The notes under the pieces were generated by a model, which had not been told where the DNA came from, ran no database searches, and saw only the letters and a list, made by a program, of their open reading frames with translations. Position numbers and translations under genes: made by a program. A stretch of DNA of 13,134 nt from Candidatus Mesolinea sp. UBA5823 (GTDB taxonomy: Bacteria; Chloroflexota; Anaerolineae; Anaerolineales; Anaerolineaceae), in NCBI GenBank assembly GCA_002417685.1, contig DICP01000067.1, positions 3,247 through 16,380 on the forward strand. The letters are read 5' to 3'. The stretch's first letter is position 1; each line of letters starts with the position of its first letter. This document shows, one piece after another, positions 7,112-13,134 of the stretch.

Positions 7112-8065
7112 TTAATTTACCCTTCGATCTCCTAATAGTTTTTTTGTTTTTGAAAGGACTAACTCAACAACCTTATCTAAACTTCCAACGATATCTGCAC
7201 CAGCTGCAGCGGCATGGCCCCCGCCTCCAAATTCAAACGCAACCTGCGAGACGTCTATGCCCTCTGTTGAACGCCAACTTACTTTCACTCTACCATCTGC
7301 CTGCTCGATAAATAATACCACGACGAAAAAATCAGCGGCTGAGCTAAGCAAGTTAATCAAATCTGCATCATCATTTTCCGGATAGGCAGCCTTAATTCTA
7401 TCATCAAGCGTTAGGGTTGTCCAAAGCAATCCATCTTCATAGCGGATATTGATTAGACCCTGCCCCCAATAACGCAACTCAGCAATGGAACGCGAAAGCA
7501 GCGTCTTCTGATAGATCGTCGCTAGGTCAGCGCCTTTTTCCATGAGGTCTGCGGCAATGCGCAGAGCGTTCGGGTTCATATTGGTTGTGCGAAAGCCGAT
7601 AGTATCCCCTAAAATGCCAGTGAGCAGGCAGGAAGCCACCTCTTCATCAACTTCAAGCCCCCAAACGGGAAATTTCTCAGCTAAGATCGCAGCTGTTGCC
7701 ACCGCTTGCGGCTCAACATAGTTGATTCTGCCAAAATCTCTATTGGTTTTATGGTGGTCAATAACTAAGTCCGGTTGATTTTGCCCTTGCAAAATTACAC
7801 CGGTACGCTCCAGATCACTGCAATCCACCACGATCAGCGTATCAAATGGCGACTCGATCCTACGTTGGACCAACTCTGACCCTGGCAAAAAGTTATATTT
7901 CTCGGGCAGCCCGTCTTGCAAAACCATTTGGACTTTCTTGCCAGCATGCAATAGGGCTAACCCCATACCCAGCAGCGAGCCAATTGCATCCCCATCCGGG
8001 CGGATGTGTGAGACCAGCGCCACTGAGTGCGCTTGGCTGAGTAAAGCGCTAATCTGCTGATCCAT
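7112..8065 (-). CDS. nrnA: DHH/DHHA1 phosphoesterase, NrnA-like (nanoRNase / pAp phosphatase)
   Basis: NrnA-type enzymes degrade 2-5-mer RNAs and remove the 3' phosphate of pAp. Numbered from ATG 8063-8065 (317 residues) the DHH domain shows HIRPDGDAIGS (20-30), VVDCSD (79-84, Asp81), IDHHKTN (102-108) and TGILGDTIGF (149-158). The DHHA1 domain has the substrate-binding FGGGGHAAAAG (279-289). The metal-binding Asp/His residues all appear present. An upstream in-frame ATG at 8107 would add 14 residues and overlap rbfA by 59 bases. I prefer 8065, which overlaps by 17 bases, gives the usual family length and has GAGG close upstream, though spacing is tight for both. The place between rbfA and truB is usual for this gene and fits coupled expression with ribosome biogenesis. 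Whether it prefers nanoRNA or pAp cannot be told from sequence. Confidence 0.93.
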   Translation of the reverse strand: MDQQISALLSQAHSVALVSHIRPDGDAIGSLLGMGLALLHAGKKVQMVLQDGLPEKYNFLPGSELVQRRIESPFDTLIVVDCSDLERTGVILQGQNQPDLVIDHHKTNRDFGRINYVEPQAVATAAILAEKFPVWGLEVDEEVASCLLTGILGDTIGFRTTNMNPNALRIAADLMEKGADLATIYQKTLLSRSIAELRYWGQGLINIRYEDGLLWTTLTLDDRIKAAYPENDDADLINLLSSAADFFVVVLFIEQADGRVKVSWRSTEGIDVSQVAFEFGGGGHAAAAGADIVGSLDKVVELVLSKTKKLLGDRRVN

Positions 8066-8462
8066 TCGCCTCGCCCACATCGCTTGGGTTTTCTGTGGTC
8101 GGCTCATCCGCCTTGGGTTCTTCTCGCAGCAGTGCTAAAAGCGTGTCAATACGGTCTGCCCGCTCCGGGGTTACGTCCCAAAAGAAGCGCAGCTTTGGCA
8201 TAATCCGTAAATCAATCTCATTGGCTAATTCGTATTTTATGAAGCCTGCCGCATGGTTCAAGGCTTCTAGAACCTCTTTTTCGCGCACGCGCCCCTGTGG
8301 AGCGGAAACATAGATATTGGCATAATCTAGCTCCCGATCTACCTTGACATCGGTAACGGAGACATCCGCTAACCGCGGATCTGCGATTTTGGTCAACAAG
8401 ATCACTGAAAGAACCTCTTTAAAGCGGTCATTAATGCGTTTCATTCTTAAAGGTGAGGGCAT
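8049..8462 (-). CDS. rbfA: 30S ribosome-binding factor A
   Basis: A small KH-fold protein that helps 16S rRNA 5' processing and 30S maturation. The 137 residues follow the family pattern: RMKRINDRFKEVLSVIL near the start, then DPRLADVSVTDVKVDRELDYANIYVS (about 28-53), ALNHAAGFIKYELANEIDLRIMPKLRFFWD (about 67-96) and a final helix around IDTLLALL. The last 20 or so residues are an acidic, Asn/Ser-rich tail overlapping the start of nrnA. ATG start with AGAGG five bases upstream. It follows the infB stop by 28 bases. Confidence 0.95.
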   Translation of the reverse strand: MPSPLRMKRINDRFKEVLSVILLTKIADPRLADVSVTDVKVDRELDYANIYVSAPQGRVREKEVLEALNHAAGFIKYELANEIDLRIMPKLRFFWDVTPERADRIDTLLALLREEPKADEPTTENPSDVGEANGSAD

Positions 8463-8490
8463 CTTTACCTCTCATCAATCTTAGATGGCG

Positions 8491-10278
8491 TTAACCGCCA
8501 AATTGTTCCATTACAAAACATTCGATAACATCGCCTATCTTAAAGTCGTTAAAATTCTTGATGGCTATCCCAAACTCCATGCCTGCGCGCACTTCCCGCA
8601 CGTCGTCTTTTTCACGTTTCAGCGAAGCAACCTCACCAGTATGAATGACTTGATCGTTTCGGATGACGCGCACAGAGGCATTCCGCCGAATTTCTCCTTC
8701 AATAACCCGGCATCCAGCAACCACGTTGCTTTTAGAAATCTTGAATATGGCTAAAACTTCTGCTTTGCCAATGACTTTCTCGACCATTTCCGGCTCAAGT
8801 AAACCTTTAAGCGCTTTTTCCACATCCTCCAATAATCGATAGATGATGTTGTAAATACGGATGGATACGCCTTCATTTTCTGCTAAGTGGCGTACGTCTT
8901 GGTCAGCTTCTACGTTAAAGCCTAAGATAATTGCCTCCGAAGCGGCAGCTAACATTACATCAGATTCCGTAATATTTCCGGTTTCAGCATGCAGCACATT
9001 GATGAGCATGTCTTTTTCTTTTTTGCCTAACTCTTCTAAAGAGTTGACAATTGGCTCTAAAGATCCATAAACATCCGCCTTTAAGATCAGGCGAAGCTCT
9101 TTAGTTTCGCCGGATTTGAAACGCGCAAACAGTTCCTCAAGCGTAGCACGCTTGGCGCTGCGCTTAGCTTCGCGTTGGGCAATGCGTTCGGCAACAATTT
9201 GGCGGGCTTCTTTCTCGTTGGAAACCACTTGGAAGAGATCCCCAGCCTCAGGCAGTTGATCTAAACCCATGATTACTACTGGTGTGGAAGGTGGGGCTTC
9301 CTTTATGCGTTTGTTACGCTGATCGAACATCGCTTTTATCTTACCCCAGCTCTCGCCAGCCACAACAACGTCGCCAACCTTTAATGTCCCATTTTGCACC
9401 AAAAGCGTTGCCATTGGACCGGTCGTTTTCTCTAACCTGGCTTCAACCACGGTGCCAATGCACTTTCCCTTGGGGTTTGCTTTGATCAACATGCTGTCTG
9501 CCACCAATAAGATCGTTTCCAGCAGGTCATCCAGACCTTGCTTCGTCTTAGCTGAGACCGGTACGACAAACGTGTCCCCTTCCCATTCATCTGGCTGCAA
9601 GCCGATTTCAGCTAATTGCCGCTTGACGCGATCGGGGTTGGCATCTAATTTATCAATTTTATTGAGTGCAACGATAATCGGCACTTTTGCCGCTTTAGCA
9701 TGGTTAGCCGCTTCTCGGGTTTGTGGTTGCACTCCGTCATCAGCTGCCACCACCAACACAACGATATCCGCACCTTGCGCACCACGTGCGCGCATAGAAG
9801 TAAATGCAGCGTGACCGGGGGTATCTAAGAAAGTAATTAACCGCCCCTTGTGCGTAACCTGATAGGCGCCGATGTGTTGGGTAATGCCGCCCGCCTCTCC
9901 TTCAGCTACGTTGGTATGCCGGATGGCATCCAACAAGGTGGTCTTCCCATGGTCAACATGCCCAAGGATGGTTATTACCGGGGGTCGATTTACCAACTTT
10001 GCCGGGTCCTCTTCAAGGATTACACGGCGCCAAAGAGGCACCTCGCCAGTCTCTTCTTCCTTGACCTCTTCCTCTTGTTGAACCTGAGGTGTATACCCCA
10101 ATTCGGTGGCAACGACTGCCGCCGTATCAAAATCAATCTGCTGATTAATGTTCGCCATCACGCCGTTAGACATCAAAATCTTGATGACCTGAACAGCGCT
10201 GGTATCAAGTTCATTCGCCAGCTCGCGTACACTCATACTATATGGGAGTGTTATTGTTTTCTTCCCGTCATTGCTCAT
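8491..10278 (-). CDS. infB: Translation initiation factor IF-2
   Basis: GTPase that delivers fMet-tRNA to the 30S subunit and promotes subunit joining. Numbered from ATG 10276-10278 (595 residues) it has one IF2-N module (about 10-62), a short acidic linker, then the G domain with GHVDHGKT (106-113), DTPGH (152-156), NKID (206-209) and SAK (242-244). Domains II, III and C2 follow and end at MEQFGG. It is a short form; many bacteria have 700-900 residues with a long N-terminal extension. The start is set by GAGGTG (10283-10288) just before this ATG. A GTG four codons upstream overlaps that ribosome site and is unlikely. In C2, two positions reported as important for fMet-tRNA binding in Geobacillus IF2 differ: SLKRYK is SLKREK (Glu556) and GYECG is GMEFG (Phe569). 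Confidence 0.98.
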   Translation of the reverse strand: MSNDGKKTITLPYSMSVRELANELDTSAVQVIKILMSNGVMANINQQIDFDTAAVVATELGYTPQVQQEEEVKEEETGEVPLWRRVILEEDPAKLVNRPPVITILGHVDHGKTTLLDAIRHTNVAEGEAGGITQHIGAYQVTHKGRLITFLDTPGHAAFTSMRARGAQGADIVVLVVAADDGVQPQTREAANHAKAAKVPIIVALNKIDKLDANPDRVKRQLAEIGLQPDEWEGDTFVVPVSAKTKQGLDDLLETILLVADSMLIKANPKGKCIGTVVEARLEKTTGPMATLLVQNGTLKVGDVVVAGESWGKIKAMFDQRNKRIKEAPPSTPVVIMGLDQLPEAGDLFQVVSNEKEARQIVAERIAQREAKRSAKRATLEELFARFKSGETKELRLILKADVYGSLEPIVNSLEELGKKEKDMLINVLHAETGNITESDVMLAAASEAIILGFNVEADQDVRHLAENEGVSIRIYNIIYRLLEDVEKALKGLLEPEMVEKVIGKAEVLAIFKISKSNVVAGCRVIEGEIRRNASVRVIRNDQVIHTGEVASLKREKDDVREVRAGMEFGIAIKNFNDFKIGDVIECFVMEQFGG

Positions 10279-10282
10279 AATC

Positions 10283-10288
10283 CACCTC
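10283..10288 (-). promoter_or_regulatory. Ribosome-binding site that fixes the infB start
   Basis: GAGGTG on the minus strand is complementary to the anti-Shine-Dalgarno and lies 4 bases before ATG 10278. The in-frame GTG (10288-10290) lies inside this site's edge and so is probably not the start. Confidence 0.75.
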
Positions 10289-10360
10289 ACTTTTTCTGTT
10301 CGATTTAGGTGGCAACGTCACGTGCAAATCTATGAGCTGAGCCGGGAAGGCGTTACATGG

Positions 10361-10699
10361 TCATTCTTCCTTAATTTTTGTTCTTGCCTGAGGAGCACCC
10401 TCTTCTTCCGGTGCTTCTTCAGGTAAACCATCCATGTACGCAGTCAATGCGACCAGATCCTGCTCAGAGATTGAAGTGCGTAAAGCATTAGCAAGTGAGC
10501 CTTTCAGCCCTTGCTCCCAGCAACGTTTCGCATCATGTAGATAAGCCCCTCTTCCGGCAAGTTTCCCCGTGGGGTCGATCCTTACGCCTTCTTCAGTGCG
10601 AACCACACGGATGAGGTTGCGTTTGGGCAAAACTTGCCGGCATCCAACGCAAGTGCGTTGCGGAATGTGCTTTGGTTTGCTTTTGCTTTTTGCTGCCAC
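10361..10699 (-). CDS. ylxR: YlxR-family RNA-binding protein (DUF448)
   Basis: The 112-residue protein starts with a Lys-rich tail and has the YlxR signature: RTCVGCRQVLPKRNLIRVVR (15-34), then DPTGKLAGRGAYLHDAKRCWE (42-62). The CxxC and GRGAYL elements are intact. Family members bind RNA, and some are reported to interact with RNase P RNA; the role here is inferred. The C-terminal 25 residues are acidic and probably disordered. It starts at GTG, 31 bases after nusA, with only a weak AGAG upstream, so translation may depend on coupling to nusA. It is followed by a 70-base gap before infB. The ylxQ gene found at this place in Bacillus is not present. Confidence 0.95.
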   Translation of the reverse strand: MAAKSKSKPKHIPQRTCVGCRQVLPKRNLIRVVRTEEGVRIDPTGKLAGRGAYLHDAKRCWEQGLKGSLANALRTSISEQDLVALTAYMDGLPEEAPEEEGAPQARTKIKEE

Positions 10700-10730
10700 C
10701 TTTTCTCTGCTCTAATGTTTAGCTTTCAAC

Positions 10731-12635
10731 TTACCAATCTTCATCCCAACCGTCTTCCTTGCGATGTTTGTATCGCACAAAGGATTCATCTTTGTCGGGG
10801 TCGTATTCTACGGTATGTCCCTTTTTCTTCTTGCCTTTCGCCTTCTTACCCGTGCGCGGGCCGATGAGCTCTTCATCCTCAGGAGCAACCTTCCGGATTT
10901 CTTTACTGCGCAGCAAGGTATCCATGTTGAAGAGTTCCTCAAAACTCTTTTCCTCAACTTCTTCTGATTCAAGCTCTACAGCCTGTTCAGGCTCTGATTC
11001 TGTTATAGTGGCATCTACTGCTTCAGGCAGCTCGGTTTCTGCTCGCGGCTCAACCTCCACAACAGGCTCAGCAACTTCAGTGAGGGTTTCCTGTGTTTCC
11101 TCAGGGGTTAGCTCTAAAACTTCGGCTGGTGCTTCTTCTGGAAACTTGTATGTATTGACTAACTCCATAATTTCTTCGAATGTTCTTGGGCCAATACCGT
11201 TGTAACCAAGAATCTCATCGGGATCTAACTTTGCCGTAAGCATCAAATCCCCTAAAGTTTCTATGCCAGCTTCCTGCAGGATAAAAATCGTATGCTCCCT
11301 GAGAGGGACATCCATTATCGAGATATCAAAAGCGCGTGGGTCGATCGTTTCTTTCACCGCTTGGATGCGGGCTTGTTCCGCTGCATCTTCTTCCCTGCGG
11401 ATAGCCTCGCCATGCCGCTGAACGCGGTCCACAAAGCGCGCCAAGAAGGAGGTTTCCTCAAGCGTTAACGTTCCGCCTTCTTCCTTCTTCTTCAGCAGTT
11501 CTTGCACGCGGACAACCGTTTCAGCCTCCTGCTGTGCCAATTCGGCTAAGGATGGATCTTCGTGCAGCTTAACCAGGGCTTTGCTTGCAGCTTCGCTCAC
11601 GCTCATAATATCAATCCGCCAGCCGGTAAGCTTGGCGGCTAAACGTGCGTTTTGGCCTTCTTTGCCGATGGCAAGGCTGAGCTGGTCTTCAGGTACCACA
11701 ACCGTTGCAGTTTTATTCTCTCCATCAGGATGATTGAGGTAAACCCCAGTCACTCTTGCAGGGCTGACCGCTTTGGAGATAAACACTGCTGGATCGCTGC
11801 TCCATTCGATGACATCAATTTTTTCGCCATGCAGTTCGTTAACAATTGCCTGAATGCGTACGCCGCGCTGACCGACACATGCCCCCACCGGATCGATGCC
11901 AGATTGCGTAGCAGAGACTGCTACCTTAGCACGCTGACCAGGTTCACGGGCAATCGAACGAATCTCAACGATGCCATGATAAATTTCCGGGACTTCGTTT
12001 TCGAGCAACCGCCGCAAAAAGTTACGGTGAGTATGCGAAAGTTTGATCTGTAAGCCCTTAGGAGAGTTAGTAACCTCATAAAGGTAAGCACGGATGCGCT
12101 CATGGATGCGGAAGCGCTCCCCAGGGATCATGTCTTTGCGTTCCATGATGCCTTCAGCTTTGAGGTCCAGCCCGATAGTTGCTTGCCGCGAATTTACTGC
12201 TTGTACCACGCCGCTGACAATCTCACCAACCTGCTTGCTAAAATACTCGAACTGCTGATTTCTCTCAGCGTCGTGGATTTTTTGTTGGATAGCCTGACGG
12301 GCAGTTTGAGCGGCAATACGCCCAAAATCCGCAGGGGTCGACTCGACCATGACCAAATCCCCAATTTGAGCTTCGGGATCAAACTTGCGCGCTTCTTCTA
12401 AGGTAACCTCAGTACGCGGGTCTAAGACCGATTCAGCGACTTCCTTCTCGACAAAGACTTGCACATTGCCGCTATCCAAGTCAATATTGACTTTGATGTT
12501 TTGCGCAGCAGAGGCGCCCATCGATTTGCGGTATGCGGCAATCATCGCCGATTCCAAGGCACTCAGGATCACTTCGCGTGGAAGCTGTTTATCTTCTAAA
12601 ACCTCATTAAAGGCTAAGGCAAACTCGCTTTTCAT
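10731..12635 (-). CDS. nusA: Transcription termination/antitermination factor NusA with an acidic C-terminal extension
   Basis: Binds RNA polymerase and nascent RNA, modulating pausing, termination and antitermination. Of 634 residues, about 1-125 are the RNAP-binding N-terminal domain (PREVILSALESAMIAAYRK). Residues 135-200 are S1. KH1 has DPVGACVGQRGVRIQ (248-262). KH2 has LAIGKEGQNARLAAKLTGW (321-339). Residues 430-500 hold a helix-hairpin-helix unit (LGYNGIGPRTFEEIMELV). Residues 501-590 are very rich in Glu, then a Lys patch GKKAKGKKKKG (596-606) and an end of alternating charge, DGWDEDW. Common NusA proteins have 350-500 residues; the extra length is this tail. ATG start with AGAGGA 4 bases upstream. 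An extended -10 promoter and a hairpin leader precede it, so this is the first gene of its transcript. rimP, often found upstream, is absent. Confidence 0.98.
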   Translation of the reverse strand: MKSEFALAFNEVLEDKQLPREVILSALESAMIAAYRKSMGASAAQNIKVNIDLDSGNVQVFVEKEVAESVLDPRTEVTLEEARKFDPEAQIGDLVMVESTPADFGRIAAQTARQAIQQKIHDAERNQQFEYFSKQVGEIVSGVVQAVNSRQATIGLDLKAEGIMERKDMIPGERFRIHERIRAYLYEVTNSPKGLQIKLSHTHRNFLRRLLENEVPEIYHGIVEIRSIAREPGQRAKVAVSATQSGIDPVGACVGQRGVRIQAIVNELHGEKIDVIEWSSDPAVFISKAVSPARVTGVYLNHPDGENKTATVVVPEDQLSLAIGKEGQNARLAAKLTGWRIDIMSVSEAASKALVKLHEDPSLAELAQQEAETVVRVQELLKKKEEGGTLTLEETSFLARFVDRVQRHGEAIRREEDAAEQARIQAVKETIDPRAFDISIMDVPLREHTIFILQEAGIETLGDLMLTAKLDPDEILGYNGIGPRTFEEIMELVNTYKFPEEAPAEVLELTPEETQETLTEVAEPVVEVEPRAETELPEAVDATITESEPEQAVELESEEVEEKSFEELFNMDTLLRSKEIRKVAPEDEELIGPRTGKKAKGKKKKGHTVEYDPDKDESFVRYKHRKEDGWDEDW

Positions 12636-12667
12636 ATTCCTCTTACTTTATTTAGTTCATATACAAA

Positions 12668-12704
12668 GAAAAGTGGGACACACCCACTTTTCGCATCGAA
12701 AAGT
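12668..12704 (-). promoter_or_regulatory. Two-state hairpin leader upstream of nusA
   Basis: Reading the minus strand, three segments follow each other: A, ACTTTTCG (12704-12697); B, CGAAAAGTGGG (12693-12683); C, CCCACTTTTC (12677-12668). B can pair with A (8 bp, 3-base loop) or with C (10 bp, 5-base loop), but not both, because 12686-12692 is shared. The B-C hairpin is followed by TTTGTAT, a weak and interrupted T tract. It lies between the predicted transcription start (about 12718) and the nusA ATG. The layout is that of an attenuator, and the regulator is unknown. Confidence 0.6.
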
Positions 12705-12724
12705 ATTGCTCTTTAAGCTTCTGT

Positions 12725-12752
12725 ATATTATCATAAATTTGGAAATTTGCAA
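12725..12752 (-). promoter_or_regulatory. Predicted promoter of the nusA operon
   Basis: On the minus strand, TTGCAA (12747-12752) and TAATAT (12725-12730) are 16 bases apart. The -10 is preceded by TG one base away (12732-12733), an extended -10. Upstream of the -35 lies A/T-rich sequence that could serve as an UP element. Transcription would begin near 12718, giving a leader of about 83 bases. Each hexamer alone is only 4 of 6 to consensus. Confidence 0.55.
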
Positions 12753-12909
12753 GCGTTTTGTAATTGGAAATTTTTTAAATATTTCCAGTAGGTATTTTTT
12801 TGATTAATTTCCCCACTTTTTTCCTCATTAGAGGGTGTTGAAAATGTCCAGAACATTAAAAAAAATAACTTTATATTTAAGAAGATCAAATTATATTCAT
12901 AAACTGCAA
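12753..12909. other. A/T-rich non-coding spacer
   Basis: I see no credible gene on either strand from the nusA promoter to the palindromic repeat. The sequence is A/T-rich with homopolymer runs and a direct repeat of GGAAATTT (12741 and 12766). Short open frames here have no ribosome site or conserved-looking product. It may hold an upstream element of the nusA promoter or a promoter reading right out of the window. Confidence 0.6.
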
Positions 12910-13097
12910 CCCCCACCCCTTTGATTCCCCTCCCCAGCATCGAGCGGAAATTTTTTCACTGAAAAGAGACGCTGGGGAGGGGAAAGATGTGCAGACGGGG
13001 GCGGCCGCCCCCGCCTGCAAAAGAACCACCCTCTCCCAGCGGATTGACGCTGAAAAACGAATGTGATTCGGAGCTGGGAGAGGGCAGGGTGAGGGCA
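12910..13097. repeat. Compound palindromic intergenic repeat (three nested hairpins)
   Basis: There are three inverted repeats in a row. IR1 is a perfect 14-bp stem (12925-12938 with 12971-12984) with a 32-base loop. IR2 is a 30-base near-perfect palindrome (12990-13019, one mismatched pair) centred on GCGGCCGC. IR3 is a perfect 12-bp stem (13029-13040 with 13073-13084), also with a 32-base loop. The outer flanks CCCCACCCCT (12911-12920) and AGGGTGAGGG (13087-13096) are roughly complementary, so the whole unit is an imperfect palindrome about the centre near 13004. It is G/C-rich in an A/T-rich spacer. This looks like an interspersed repeat or a MITE-like relic; it encodes nothing recognisable. 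Confidence 0.75.
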
Positions 13098-13134
13098 TAT
13101 TGAAATTCTTAACTTTGAAAAATTTGGATGTAAT

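Noticed and set aside
10279..10290. Earlier GTG start for infB
   Set aside because: The GTG overlaps the ribosome-binding site that serves the ATG at 10278, and no site precedes the GTG.
12731..12940. Minus-strand open frame of 69 codons upstream of nusA
   Set aside because: It crosses the predicted nusA promoter, is A/T-driven (Phe/Leu/Asn/Lys-rich) and has no ribosome site.
12910..13097. CRISPR array
   Set aside because: The repeats are inverted pairs and not regularly spaced direct repeats, with no cas gene in the window.
12886..13098. Minus-strand open frame of 70 codons through the palindromic repeat
   Set aside because: The translation follows the inverted repeats, has no ribosome site and looks like no protein; the DNA structure explains it better.
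12636..13134. tRNA or other structured RNA gene in the right-hand spacer
   Set aside because: No cloverleaf, T-loop GTTCRA or CCA end is visible; the stems are long simple palindromes.

Overview
The window is a bacterial chromosome segment of moderate GC. Everything except a 96-base gene tail at the left edge is coded on the minus strand. The order nusA-ylxR-infB-rbfA-nrnA-truB-ribF is the conserved bacterial transcription/translation operon. Three features together suggest Chloroflexota, probably Anaerolineae: that order, a NusA with a long acidic tail ending in a basic patch, and a ThyX-like tandem protein beside ribF. This is inference; no rRNA or other marker is present to settle it.

Layout from right to left, the direction of transcription. 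Positions 12636-13134 are non-coding. They hold a compound palindromic repeat (about 12910-13097), an extended -10 promoter (12725-12752) and a nusA leader with two mutually exclusive hairpins (12668-12704). Then come nusA, ylxR, infB, rbfA, nrnA-like DHH phosphoesterase and truB, with small gaps or overlaps. A terminator-like hairpin (6102-6142) separates truB from ribF. ribF makes FMN/FAD and overlaps by 56 bases a gene for a tandem-duplicated ThyX (flavin-dependent thymidylate synthase) homologue. After that come a small lipoprotein with its own terminator, an unrecognised 254-residue protein and hppA, a membrane pyrophosphatase. hppA converges on the 3' end of an unidentified plus-strand gene across a bidirectional terminator.

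Functionally the right two thirds is a housekeeping module: transcription elongation (NusA), initiation (IF2), 30S maturation (RbfA), tRNA Psi55 (TruB), nanoRNA/pAp turnover (NrnA) and flavin supply (RibF). The left third is more lineage-specific: a flavoenzyme homologue of unknown exact role, an envelope lipoprotein and a proton-pumping pyrophosphatase that would also remove PPi made by biosynthetic reactions.

There is no obvious mobile element, CRISPR array or defence system. The observations most worth a second look are the two-state hairpin leader of nusA, the paired palindromes upstream of it, the tandem ThyX with complementary motif loss, and the lipoprotein whose C-terminus looks like a cytochrome c domain that has lost its haem cysteines.
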